From Salinivirgaceae bacterium (GTDB lineage Bacteria; Bacteroidota; Bacteroidia; Bacteroidales; SZUA-534), in the NCBI GenBank assembly GCA_017474765.1, contig JAFVGW010000027.1, positions 1-63,541 of the forward strand: a DNA stretch of 63,541 nt, in the 5' to 3' direction. A model generated the notes under the pieces. It saw nothing but the letters and a program-made list of their open reading frames with translations. It was not told where the DNA came from and made no database searches. The first letter of the stretch is position 1. Each line of letters opens with the position of its first letter. Below, piece after piece: positions 9,682-18,313 of this stretch. The position numbers and the translations under genes are program-made.

Positions 9682-10033
9682 CAACTATCGTACACTTGCC
9701 GACATCTTTTTAATGTTGTTGAAACAGAATGCAAAAGACGAAAATTTCAAGGCGTATGTTAGTAAGGTTAAGACACTTATGAAAGTTCCTGAATGTGCAG
9801 AGTATTTGAGTGTTTGCCTTATGAATGAATTAGGGTGCCCTTCACCTATTACGGCAAGCACAATTGACAAGGCGTTTGACTATATGGCTCATTTATATGA
9901 AGATTCTATTGAGGAAAATAAAGAATTGACAAGAGAACAAAAGAGTAGAGAGAAGGCAACAATGCTGAACTTTATGAATCAGTGCAAGATTGTTGTTATG
10001 AAGTTTGTGGCAAATATGGGGTTGTTGAAATAA
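9668..10033 (+). CDS. Small hypothetical protein of the defence-like operon
   Basis: A 121-residue, largely alpha-helical protein that I do not recognise. It has no signal peptide or membrane segment. It contains three cysteines and a basic-acidic helix near residues 75-100. Its start codon lies inside the end of the RloB-like gene (14-bp overlap) and it ends 6 bp before the HEPN-like gene, so it is made together with both. Possible roles include an immunity or adaptor protein, but nothing in the sequence decides between them. Confidence 0.65.
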   Translation: MRTNNNYRTLADIFLMLLKQNAKDENFKAYVSKVKTLMKVPECAEYLSVCLMNELGCPSPITASTIDKAFDYMAHLYEDSIEENKELTREQKSREKATMLNFMNQCKIVVMKFVANMGLLK

Positions 10034-10039
10034 AATTGT

Positions 10040-10825
10040 ATGAAAAAGTATTATGTTGATGGTGGTATTTTGGTAGACACGCCTTTTTTTAGGTGCGTTA
10101 ATGCTTCAAGTCTGAACTATACCCAACCAGAAGGAACGGAGTTGTTAGAAACGAATAAAGAAGATGTTAATGGAAAATATCTTATTATAAACGATGAACA
10201 TCCTCAATCCATTTTTGCTACTTACTATGCGAAGACATTCTATACATCATTATATGAAGGTTCTGATTATTTGAATAAGTCTTACGATGATTGTTTCGAT
10301 GAAACTAATGCGGATTTATCAGAAGTTGAGGGTATTATGAATGAAGTTGTGTCTAAAAAACTTCATAATGCCGAAAAAATAATGAAATTCTTATATATCA
10401 ACATAATTACAATAATTGACGCATTTGTATGCTCCATTATTTTATCAACAATTACTAAAGACGAACTTTTGTTTAATGAATATGCCGATGAGATGTTGTC
10501 GAAAACAGAAAAAAAAGAGTTTGATTGTCAACAAAATGGACAAAAAGGAGATAGCGAACATAAAGTTTTAGAAAAAACAATGAGAATATCATACGCAAAT
10601 GTCGATACCATTAAAAATTCATTTAAGGCAATGAATTTTAAACCTTTGAATTTTGATAAAGAAATTATGGATAAACATTTTAAGAACAGACATATATTGG
10701 TACATAGAAATGGAAAAACGAAGGATGGAAAAAGGATTTCAATTACAGATGTTGAAGTAAAGAAATTACTTTCAGATGCCGCAATGTTTTTAGACGAAGT
10801 AAAGAATTCTTTGCCAGCATATTAG
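10040..10825 (+). CDS. Probable HEPN-domain protein (candidate RNase)
   Basis: A 261-residue protein, mostly helical. Near the C-terminus is NRHILVHRNGKTKDGKR, which contains the R-x4-H motif of HEPN ribonucleases in the form often seen in RiboL-PSP-HEPN and MAE_28990-type families. The preceding helices (AEKIMKFLYINIITIIDAFVCSI) fit the HEPN four-helix bundle. The first 95 residues are a separate, unrecognised part. It is the last gene of the ATPase-RloB operon, 6 bp after the previous stop. HEPN nucleases often act as toxins in abortive infection or as partners of minimal nucleotidyltransferases; no nucleotidyltransferase is present here. The domain call is from the motif and could be wrong. 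Confidence 0.65.
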   Translation: MKKYYVDGGILVDTPFFRCVNASSLNYTQPEGTELLETNKEDVNGKYLIINDEHPQSIFATYYAKTFYTSLYEGSDYLNKSYDDCFDETNADLSEVEGIMNEVVSKKLHNAEKIMKFLYINIITIIDAFVCSIILSTITKDELLFNEYADEMLSKTEKKEFDCQQNGQKGDSEHKVLEKTMRISYANVDTIKNSFKAMNFKPLNFDKEIMDKHFKNRHILVHRNGKTKDGKRISITDVEVKKLLSDAAMFLDEVKNSLPAY

Positions 10826-10903
10826 ATTTCACAAAAAATAGCGGCAGAAAAACATTATATGAAAGCAACATATTTATTCTTACGCTAAACTAAAAACTTT
10901 CTC

Positions 10904-10911
10904 TATCTTTG
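10904..10911 (+). promoter_or_regulatory. -7 promoter box (TATCTTTG)
   Basis: TATCTTTG matches the Bacteroidota -7 consensus TAnnTTTG. It lies 286 bp before the BspA-like start codon and would give a long 5' leader. No clear TTTG -33 element is seen at the expected distance. Confidence 0.45.
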
Positions 10912-11196
10912 ACATATTGTTGAACACATAAAACGATTATACTATGTAAATCACAGATATAAGACATATAGATAAATAAGCGTTGCTTTATTCTCACTTT
11001 CAGAAAATCGCCAAAAGTATGAATGTACCTGAAGTAAAGTTGACCTACGCATAGCGTGGGCAATTTTCGTATATGGGTACAAGGTGTTTGGCGATACCTC
11101 TGAAAGCGTAGACGAAGTTTTAGTCCGCGTTTTTTTATTGTCTTTTTCGGAATTAGGACTGGCAAAATATTTTTTAACAATTAAAATGACAATACG
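10912..11196 (+). other. Long structured leader before the BspA-like gene
   Basis: No convincing gene lies in this 285-bp stretch. CTACGC at 11044-11049 can pair with GCGTAG at 11105-11110, and TGTACC near 11027 can pair with GGTACA near 11075, giving crossing or nested helices. A mini-frame at 11018-11053 reads MNVPEVKLTYA then stops; this resembles the start of mobile-element RadC/JAB-domain proteins as I recall them, so part of the leader may be a relic. A 96-codon minus-strand frame (10890-11180) covers it but shows no recognisable feature. Confidence 0.35.
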
Positions 11197-13941
11197 ATGA
11201 AAAAGGGATTTTTACTAACAACGTTGTTCTCTTCATTGCTTGCTGGACACGCATTAGCATACGATTTTCAAAGTGGAGATTTGTGTTACAATATTACAAG
11301 TGATAGTACAGTGGAGGTTACGTATCAATATCAAACTTATTGGTATGATAACAATGACAATTACGAAGGACTTACTGTTGTTACCATTCCTCGAACAGTG
11401 ACATTTGAAGATAAGGTATATTTTGTCACTGGCATTGGTTATGAAGCGTTTTTAGGGTGCTATAGTTTAAAATCAATTACAATTCCCGAAACTGTTACAC
11501 ATATTGATAATTGGGCATTCCCCGAATGTGACAATATTGAAGAACTAACTTACAATACCAATGCCATTGGTTCTGCATTTGGTGGTAAGAGTTCACTAAA
11601 AATCATTAATATAGGGGAAGCTGTTACTACCATTAGCAGTAATGCTTTTAATGAATGTACTGGTATAAAAACTCTTTATGTGCCAAATACCGTCAAGAGT
11701 ATAGAACCTGGAGCATTTAGACTTGTTAAAAATATAGTATACTCGGGCACGGCGAGCGGAGCTCCTTGGGGGGCATTAGCAATCAATGGTATAATTGATG
11801 GTGATTTTGTTTTTCATAATAATGATAAAAAAGAACTTGTCGCATATATTGGTGATGGAGGTGATGTCGTTATTCCCAATTCTGTAGACAGTATTGGTTT
11901 TGCGGCTTTTTATGGTTGTGTTGATGTTGCATCAATAAACATACCAAGTTGCGTCAAAGGTATAGATAATGGAGCATTTCGTGGTTGTATAAATTTGACA
12001 TCAATAAATATACCCAATGGTATTACTAGAATCGGAGACCACTTGTTTTTAGGGTGTAGCGGCCTTCGAACAATAACCATTCCAAATTCAGTAACCAGCA
12101 TTGGTATCGCTGCCTTTTATGAAAGTGGGTTAGAATCAATAGAATTACCAAGTTCTATTACAAGTATTGAATCAATGGCATTTGATCATTGTAGAGATTT
12201 ATTATCTGTCACCATATCTAATGGTGTCACAGACATTGGAACCTCCGCTTTTAGTTATTGCGACAATCTTGTTTCTGTAGTTTTGCCAGAGTCAGTGAAA
12301 TGCATTGGTTGGCAATCTTTTGAAGGTTGCAACAATCTTAAATCAATACATATTCCGCAATCTGTCGAAAGCATTGGTTTTGGAGCATTCCAATTCTGCT
12401 ACAATCTTGATACATTGGTTGTTCCTAATTCTGTTACTGATATAGGAAATGCTGCTTTTACTTATATTAAAAATGTCATATACACAGGCAATGCCACAGG
12501 AAGTCCGTGGGGTGCATTGAATGTTAATGGAATTGTAGATGGCGATTTTGTTTTTTCGGATACCGATAAAACAAAACTTACAGCATATATCGGTGAAGGA
12601 GGTGATGTTGTTCTTCCAGAAAATGTCTCAAGTATCGGAGAATATGCGTTTATGGGTTGTTACAATATAAAATCTGTAACTATTCCGAAATCTATCACAA
12701 GTATTGGTCAATCCGCCTTTTTATATATTAAAAATGTAATCGATTTAAGTGTTAAGTATAACAATTCCTGGGGTGCTTTAAGCATAAATGGTACGCCCGA
12801 TGAAAATGGATTTATATATGCCGACAATTCAAAATCAATAATCGCAGCTTATGTTGGTGATGAACAAACTGTTGTTATACCAAACACCGTTCGGAAAATA
12901 GGACATTATGCATTTTCTAATTGCAGCAAAATAAAAAATGTTGTAATTCCCAATTCAGTGTCAAGCATTGGAGAATGTGCATTTTATGGATGCAATAATT
13001 TAATATCTGTCACACTTCCATATTCAGTTACGAACATTGGTAGACAAACATTTGTTGGATGTAGCAAAATGGAATCCATAACTATTCCAAAATCAATCAC
13101 AAATATGGAAGCTTATATATTCTATAATTGTCCTAAAGTAACTTTGTACGTTCAAAATGGAGCCAATAAACTTAATAAATATTTTAATTGGAATTGCAGT
13201 AGGCCAATTATTGGGAATTGCATTGTTGCTAATGCATTAGCTAACGACATCGAACTTGGTGAAGTGTCGATTTATAGCAATAATTATTTTGCTAAAGAAC
13301 CTTCAGGCAATTTGTGGTACCTACCAGGAACGGAAAATGCAAATATTTTATTAACTGCAAATGCAAAAGAAAAAAGTCACTTTAAATGTTGGGATGACGG
13401 CTCTACTGATAACCCACGCATAATTAGTGTAACACAAGACACAATAATCACGGCTTTGTTTGAAGCACACACCGTGGTCATAGATGAAGCCGTTTCTGCA
13501 ACTTGCACCGAATCAGGCAAAACTGAAGGCAAACATTGCTCGGTTTGTAATGAAGAACTTGTGGAACAAACAGAAATACCTGCATTAGGTCATAACTTTA
13601 TAAAATACGTTTATAATAACGATGCCACAACAGCCGCCGATGGCACAGAAACCGCTGTTTGTGAGCACGGATGCGGTGCAACTGATACACGTGTCGCTGA
13701 AGGCACAAAACTACCTAGTGCTACAGCCGTTTCGGAATCAGTCGCTAACGCCATAACCATCTACGCCCACGGTCGTACCATTGTGGTTGAGAACGCTACC
13801 GAAGAAATTCGTGTTTACAATGCAATGGGCGCATTGGTGGGTAGAGACGTTGCGCGCAACGTCTCTACAATAAATGTGGATAAATCAGGTGTTTACATTG
13901 TGAAAATAGGCAGCACAGTGAATCGTGTTGTGATAAATTGA
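11197..13941 (+). CDS. BspA-like leucine-rich-repeat surface protein
   Basis: A 914-residue secreted protein. A signal peptide (about residues 1-21, ending HALA) is followed by roughly 20 LRR_5 repeats of about 23 residues built on the pattern SITIPNSVTSIGxxAFxxC, as in Treponema/Bacteroidales BspA proteins. The repeats are interrupted by non-LRR cassettes containing PWGAL and AYIGDGGDVVIPNSV. After the LRRs come a bacterial-repeat module (SHFKCWDDGSTDNPR), a cysteine-paired segment (CTESGKTEGKHCSVCNEEL), and a C-terminal domain ending VYIVKIGSTVNRVVIN that resembles a type A T9SS sorting domain. BspA proteins are adhesins that bind host or bacterial ligands; the ligand here is unknown. A palindromic repeat is embedded in frame near the 3' end. 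Confidence 0.88.
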   Translation: MKKGFLLTTLFSSLLAGHALAYDFQSGDLCYNITSDSTVEVTYQYQTYWYDNNDNYEGLTVVTIPRTVTFEDKVYFVTGIGYEAFLGCYSLKSITIPETVTHIDNWAFPECDNIEELTYNTNAIGSAFGGKSSLKIINIGEAVTTISSNAFNECTGIKTLYVPNTVKSIEPGAFRLVKNIVYSGTASGAPWGALAINGIIDGDFVFHNNDKKELVAYIGDGGDVVIPNSVDSIGFAAFYGCVDVASINIPSCVKGIDNGAFRGCINLTSINIPNGITRIGDHLFLGCSGLRTITIPNSVTSIGIAAFYESGLESIELPSSITSIESMAFDHCRDLLSVTISNGVTDIGTSAFSYCDNLVSVVLPESVKCIGWQSFEGCNNLKSIHIPQSVESIGFGAFQFCYNLDTLVVPNSVTDIGNAAFTYIKNVIYTGNATGSPWGALNVNGIVDGDFVFSDTDKTKLTAYIGEGGDVVLPENVSSIGEYAFMGCYNIKSVTIPKSITSIGQSAFLYIKNVIDLSVKYNNSWGALSINGTPDENGFIYADNSKSIIAAYVGDEQTVVIPNTVRKIGHYAFSNCSKIKNVVIPNSVSSIGECAFYGCNNLISVTLPYSVTNIGRQTFVGCSKMESITIPKSITNMEAYIFYNCPKVTLYVQNGANKLNKYFNWNCSRPIIGNCIVANALANDIELGEVSIYSNNYFAKEPSGNLWYLPGTENANILLTANAKEKSHFKCWDDGSTDNPRIISVTQDTIITALFEAHTVVIDEAVSATCTESGKTEGKHCSVCNEELVEQTEIPALGHNFIKYVYNNDATTAADGTETAVCEHGCGATDTRVAEGTKLPSATAVSESVANAITIYAHGRTIVVENATEEIRVYNAMGALVGRDVARNVSTINVDKSGVYIVKIGSTVNRVVIN
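13841..13868. repeat. 28-bp perfect palindrome inside a coding region
   Basis: A perfect 28-bp palindrome with arms GTAGAGACGTTGCG / CGCAACGTCTCTAC. It encodes GRDVARNVS within the C-terminal sorting-like domain of the BspA-like protein. A near copy is at 57508-57535 at the same place in the second BspA-like gene, and a related shorter form is the terminator-like hairpin at 38356-38374. This is a REP-like family. Confidence 0.9.
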
Positions 13942-14019
13942 TAATCAGATTAAACATTTGATAATAAACGAAGCAAGGTTGCTACTATGAGGCAATCCTA
14001 CGTGTTTAAACAAAATCTA

Positions 14020-14060
14020 TCGCGGCGGAATCGGCTAAAAATTCATCGATTCCGCCGCGA
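14020..14060. terminator. 14-bp hairpin between convergent genes
   Basis: Perfect stem TCGCGGCGGAATCG / CGATTCCGCCGCGA with a 13-base loop, extendable by one A-T pair. It lies between the convergent BspA-like gene and the membrane-protein gene at 14155. There is no strong T-run on either side, so its role as an intrinsic terminator is likely but not certain. Confidence 0.6.
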
Positions 14061-14154
14061 TTGTATGGCTCTTTCAATGTAAAATTCCTAGAATTTTCAA
14101 TATATAACTCCCAAAATTTTCAATTTTCAGGAACATATGATTAAAATCCAGCCA

Positions 14155-14796
14155 CTATTTATCCGCAAAAAGCCCGAACACCTGTCCTTTCACAAGCCAG
14201 CTTATGCCGAAGAAGGTGAGTGCAATAGTCTCAACAATAAATGTCTTTGCGTAAAACTTTATGGGTAAGGGCATTAGAATTAAAGCCACCAGCATTCCAA
14301 CGCCGCAGACACGATAAATAATGTTTCTCGTCTTCTTTTGTTTGGTTGGATTTTCTGCGCCTTCAGTAAACAGAAACAGACTGTTGTAGGCAAGCAGCAA
14401 GAAGAAGCAAACTGCAGACACACAATGGATTATGTGCGACACATTTGCGGGCAACTGAAACAATCCAACCCTTTCGGGTGAAACGGCGCAGTTGCACGGA
14501 AACAGCACTATCATTAGTCCGCACACACCCGACAAGGTGGTAACAATGTCGTCTTTCAACTCGTAGCCGTCGTAGCACATTAGCACAACTGCGGCCGTTG
14601 TCAGAATGCCAGTGAGAGCGGGCGTAATGTAGTATGTGGCGGAAATGGAAAGGTTATCCCAAAAAGCGCTTGGTATGCAGACTGATTTCGACACCATATA
14701 CGCGCCAAACAGCGCTATCCAGGGAAGTATCATACCCATAAACCCGATAATGTTCCTGATTCTTTTCAGCCATACTTGCGAACTTGCCATTGCCAT
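14155..14796 (-). CDS. Six-helix membrane protein, DUF998-like
   Basis: A 213-residue integral membrane protein with about six hydrophobic helices. The segments WDNLSISATYYITP, a conserved GYELKDD between helices and the C-terminal GISWLVKG match a conserved Bacteroidota hypothetical family related to DUF998 as I remember it; no function is known. It stands alone on the minus strand between two plus-strand genes for secreted proteins. The start was taken at the first Met; Met at residue 3 is an alternative. Confidence 0.65.
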   Translation of the reverse strand: MAMASSQVWLKRIRNIIGFMGMILPWIALFGAYMVSKSVCIPSAFWDNLSISATYYITPALTGILTTAAVVLMCYDGYELKDDIVTTLSGVCGLMIVLFPCNCAVSPERVGLFQLPANVSHIIHCVSAVCFFLLLAYNSLFLFTEGAENPTKQKKTRNIIYRVCGVGMLVALILMPLPIKFYAKTFIVETIALTFFGISWLVKGQVFGLFADK

Positions 14797-14953
14797 AAAT
14801 CTTGTTTTTAATGTGAAAAATGAAGTTCAAATTTAGCAAAAAAACTGAAATACAGAAATCTAAGTGCCGTAATCTTCGCCCAAATTATTTGGAATTAACA
14901 TTGAAGTTTTTTTACCACGGAACACACAGAAAACACAGAAACGATAAAAAAAC

Positions 14954-15020
14954 GGCAATCGAACAAGTTCAATTGCCTACTGAAATCACGGAATCGAACA
15001 TTTAAATTCCGTAGATTCAG
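14954..15020. repeat. Two hairpins beside the mosaic element
   Basis: GGCAAT / ATTGCC (14954-14959 and 14972-14977) form one stem. CTGAAATCACGGAAT (14980-14994) pairs, with a few mismatches, with ATTCCGTAGATTCAG (15006-15020). They flank the larger inverted-repeat element that begins at 15033. No gene is visible in 14797-15409. Confidence 0.6.
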
Positions 15021-15032
15021 TGTTTAAAATCA

Positions 15033-15307
15033 GTTGGCTATAGTCTAACAAATAACTGAATTTTGTTTGTTTTGTATTTGTCTGAAAGACAATATTTTTA
15101 TAACCGTAGGTAAGCGAAGCGTAACCTACGGCATTGGCTACCCCAAATTTTCAGTCTGAAAGACTGAACCTTGATATGATTCTCTCTTTCAGAGAGTTAT
15201 CTTCCGTTTTTTTGAACTGCCAGCGATTGCGCTTCGCTTAATCGCTGGTTATGCAAATTCAGTCCTTCGGACTGCCTTTTTCAGTTGAACGTTAGACTAT
15301 AGCCAAC
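15033..15307. repeat. Multi-hairpin element with 17-bp terminal inverted repeats
   Basis: Perfect 17-bp terminal inverted repeats GTTGGCTATAGTCTAAC (15033-15049) and its complement (15291-15307), extended inward by AACTGAA with four mismatches between. Inside are six hairpins: 15078-15092 (TTGTCT GAA AGACAA), 15104-15131 (CCGTAGGT / ACCTACGG), 15150-15168 (TTCAGTCT GAA AGACTGAA), 15182-15196 (CTCTCT TTC AGAGAG), 15220-15248 (CCAGCGATT / AATCGCTGG) and 15260-15274 (CAGTCC TTC GGACTG). Four have three-base GAA or TTC loops. There is no ORF. It could be a non-autonomous mobile element, a mosaic of REP sequences or a structured RNA. Confidence 0.85.
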
Positions 15308-15409
15308 AGTTGTTTGTCAGAATATCCGCGAAAGCGATTTTGAAATCAAATGATTCCAACGTTTGCGAAAACGTTATATCTTGCATTTGAATTATAAAAC
15401 ATCAACACA

Positions 15410-17389
15410 ATGAAAAAGGCGATTCTTACACTGACGGCTGTGGCTGCGTTTGCTGCCTGCGCCACTGCCGACGTCAAAATGCCGCCGCTATTTACCGACG
15501 GAATGGTTTTGCAGCAAAAAACTTCGGCCCCTGTGTGGGGATTTGCCGAACCTGGCGAGAAAATCACAGTGTCGAACACGTGGGACAACAAGACCGTCAC
15601 TGCCGAAGCCGCAGCCGACGGGCGTTGGAAGGTGAATGTGGCAACGCCATCGTTCGGCGGACCATACGCACTGATTATCAACGGCAAGAACACCATCTAC
15701 ATCAACAATGTGCTGATTGGCGAGGTTTGGTTCGCATCGGGGCAGAGCAATATGGAAATGCCTATGAGCGGTTTCCCGTACGGCACCATTCTGAACGGGC
15801 CTGAGGATATTGCCAACAGCACCAACAACGACATCCGCATCTTTATGGCTGAGCGCAACACAAGTTTTAAAGAGGAAAACGTGGCGGGTGGCGAGTGGAA
15901 GGCCGCTTCGCCGAAAAACACACCGCAGTTTGGCGCAACGTGCTACTATTTTGCCAAAAAACTCAATGCCGAACTTGGTGTGCCTGTGGGCATCATCAAC
16001 TCGTCGTGGGGCGGAACGCCTGTCGAGAGTTGGATTCCGCAAGAATATATCAAAAACGTGCCCGAATACAGTCAGATTGCAAAAAACATTGAGGCAAGTT
16101 CGCCAATCATCGAGAAACGCAACAGTTGGCTCGCACAGAAGCAGTCGGTGCCGACGTTCCCCCGTCCCGACCTTGGCGACGGCGACCTGGCAAAACCCGA
16201 TTTCGACGACAGCAAATGGCACTCAATGACCGTCCCCACACTTTGGGAAAACAACAACGAGGTGCGCGCCTTCGACGGCATTGTGTGGTTCCGTAAAACC
16301 ATAAAAATCAGCACCGCAATGGCTGGCAAGGAACTCGTGGTATCGCTTGGCGCGATTGACGACGGCGACGAGACTTTCTTCAACGGCGAACCCATCGGCC
16401 GCACCAACAACTATCAGGCCGACCGCGTTTACACCGTTCCCGCCGAGAAGGTTAAGGCTGGCAAGGCTGTTATTGCCGTCCGCGTTACCGACAATATGGG
16501 CGGCGGCGGACTCTACGGCAACCCTGCGAAAATGAAGTGCTACGCGAAGGATAACGAAAAAGCCGCCGTGTCGCTTGCGGGAAGTTGGAAATATCTGCCC
16601 GTGGCCGAACTGTCGAAAGGGAAACTCTACAAATTCGACATACAGTCAATGGAATTTTTCCAACGCCCGATTAGCCCCATCGATTTGAGCGAAATGACGC
16701 CGACCTGCCTTTACAACGCAATGGTGGCGCCGTTTGCAGGCTACGCAATGGCTGGTGCCATCTGGTATCAGGGCGAGGCCAATGTGGGGCACGCCGAAGA
16801 ATACACCCGCACGTTCCCGCTAATGATTAAGGCTTGGCGCGAAAGGTGGGCTCAGGGCGATTTTCCGTTCTACTACGTGCAGATTGCGCCCTACGACTAC
16901 GGCACCAACGGCCACTCTGAGGAAATCCGCGAGGCTCAGCGCGTATCGCTGTCGGTGGCCAACTCGGGAATGGCTTCGACCATCGACATCGGCAACAACA
17001 AGAATATTCACCCCGCCAACAAAGTTGAGGTGGGCAACCGCCTTGCGCTGTGGGCGTTTAAGAACATCTACGGCAAAGACGTTGTTTGCAGCGGCCCGCT
17101 GTTCAAGAGTCAGGAAATCAACGGGAAAGCCATCTACCTGAGTTTCGATTACGGTGAAGGTCTGAACGCCAAAGGCGGCGAACTCAAAGATTTTGAGATT
17201 GCTGGCAAAGACGGCAAATACTATCCCGCCACAGCGGTAATTGAAGACGGAAAGGTGAAGGTGACATCCGACAAGGTTGCCGCCCCCGCATCGGTGCGCT
17301 ACCTTTGGAATGACTGCGTTGACCAAGCCACGCTCTACAACGGCGCGGGCCTTCCCGCATCGTCGTTCCAAAGCACAAAGTGCTGGTAA
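15410..17389 (+). CDS. Sialate O-acetylesterase family protein
   Basis: A 659-residue secreted SGNH-type esterase (PF03629) expected to remove O-acetyl groups from sialic acids or acetylated glycans. A signal peptide covers about residues 1-20 (AAFAACATA). VKMPPLFTDGMVLQQ is the family's standard mature N-terminus. The nucleophile Ser lies in ASGQSNMEMP near residue 112, and the Asp/His pair in IDIGNNKNIHPANK near residues 525-535. A beta-sandwich domain (WFRKTIKI to GLYGNPAKM) is inserted in the middle, as is usual. It has its own terminator. An AACGTTT/AAACGTT dyad at 15359-15375 lies upstream, a possible operator. No other glycan-degrading genes are adjacent. Confidence 0.9.
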   Translation: MKKAILTLTAVAAFAACATADVKMPPLFTDGMVLQQKTSAPVWGFAEPGEKITVSNTWDNKTVTAEAAADGRWKVNVATPSFGGPYALIINGKNTIYINNVLIGEVWFASGQSNMEMPMSGFPYGTILNGPEDIANSTNNDIRIFMAERNTSFKEENVAGGEWKAASPKNTPQFGATCYYFAKKLNAELGVPVGIINSSWGGTPVESWIPQEYIKNVPEYSQIAKNIEASSPIIEKRNSWLAQKQSVPTFPRPDLGDGDLAKPDFDDSKWHSMTVPTLWENNNEVRAFDGIVWFRKTIKISTAMAGKELVVSLGAIDDGDETFFNGEPIGRTNNYQADRVYTVPAEKVKAGKAVIAVRVTDNMGGGGLYGNPAKMKCYAKDNEKAAVSLAGSWKYLPVAELSKGKLYKFDIQSMEFFQRPISPIDLSEMTPTCLYNAMVAPFAGYAMAGAIWYQGEANVGHAEEYTRTFPLMIKAWRERWAQGDFPFYYVQIAPYDYGTNGHSEEIREAQRVSLSVANSGMASTIDIGNNKNIHPANKVEVGNRLALWAFKNIYGKDVVCSGPLFKSQEINGKAIYLSFDYGEGLNAKGGELKDFEIAGKDGKYYPATAVIEDGKVKVTSDKVAAPASVRYLWNDCVDQATLYNGAGLPASSFQSTKCW

Positions 17390-17411
17390 TTGGCGCGGCT
17401 GAATTAAACTG

Positions 17412-17443
17412 AAAAAAGGAAAGTGGTGACGCTTTCCTTTTTT
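17412..17443 (+). terminator. Intrinsic terminator of the esterase gene
   Basis: Stem AAAAAAGGAAAG / CTTTCCTTTTTT with an 8-base loop, ending in a T-run, 22 bp after the esterase stop codon. Confidence 0.85.
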
Positions 17444-17619
17444 TGATTTATAGGGTTTTAAGATTTTATAATCTGCGTTATGCAAAACCATAAGGGGTGA
17501 TTAAACTTATCAACAAGTATGGCAAAATTTTTAAACTCATAGACACAGACTTACGCAAGGGTATATATGAAAAATGATAAAGGGATTCCTAAAATAGAAA
17601 TCCCTTATTTGTATTTTAA

Positions 17620-18081
17620 TCATAAAGTAAACTCTAAAGTAAAATTGTTAAAACTCATTTTTTCGGGTACTAAATTCATCTGTTGCCCAAAAGGTGTCAC
17701 CACTGTATAAGAATTATGAATACTATCATATTCTATTTTATTATCCCTTTTAAAAAACACTCTTTTAATAGTGCCCCCAATTTTATCGAGACAAAAATTA
17801 AATTGTGTATAATTATCTCTATAATTATATGTTAGACTGCAAATTCCCAAATACATAATCAATTCGTTTATGCCCATTTGTATTTTTTCCACCGCGAAAC
17901 TCATACGAACTAAAATGCCATCTTTATAATATGCAATTATTGTGTCTATGAATTCATTATTTGAATCATAAATAACTATATTATCATTTATAATGCTTCT
18001 TAAAGGCCCAAATATTGTTGGGGTAATTCTGTTTTGCGTATCAACTTTGCAAATGATATCTTTTAATATATCTATACTCAT
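17620..18081 (-). CDS. Hypothetical protein, AT-rich
   Basis: A 153-residue protein I do not recognise. It has no signal peptide or membrane segment and appears to be a soluble beta-rich domain (IVIYDSNNEFIDTIIAYYKDGILV; NKIEYDSIHNSYTVVTPFG). Its DNA is much more AT-rich than the flanking esterase and ppdK genes, which suggests foreign origin or a lineage-specific gene. It stands alone between two terminators. Confidence 0.55.
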   Translation of the reverse strand: MSIDILKDIICKVDTQNRITPTIFGPLRSIINDNIVIYDSNNEFIDTIIAYYKDGILVRMSFAVEKIQMGINELIMYLGICSLTYNYRDNYTQFNFCLDKIGGTIKRVFFKRDNKIEYDSIHNSYTVVTPFGQQMNLVPEKMSFNNFTLEFTL

Positions 18082-18265
18082 TTTACTTCATTATTGTAAT
18101 ATCTATAACTTTTACGTTCGGGATAGTTTTTATGCTTCATAACTTGCATTATGTTAATATCTATCCTTATCAATTTTTTTATTTCAACAATATACAATGA
18201 TTTTTAAATTAAGAATTTTTCATTTCTAGATTTTTTGCGGTTTCCCAAAATGCACCAAAACAAAA

Positions 18266-18290
18266 AAGCCCGACTCAAAAAGTCGGGCTT
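18266..18290 (-). terminator. Intrinsic terminator of ppdK
   Basis: Stem AAGCCCGACT / AGTCGGGCTT with a 5-base loop. On the minus strand it is followed by a run of T, and it lies 24 bp after the ppdK stop. Confidence 0.88.
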
Positions 18291-18313
18291 TCTCATATTG
18301 CAAATCGTTAAGA

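Noticed and set aside
10890..11180. 96-codon minus-strand frame before the first BspA-like gene
   Set aside because: It covers the structured leader and shows no family resemblance; likely chance.
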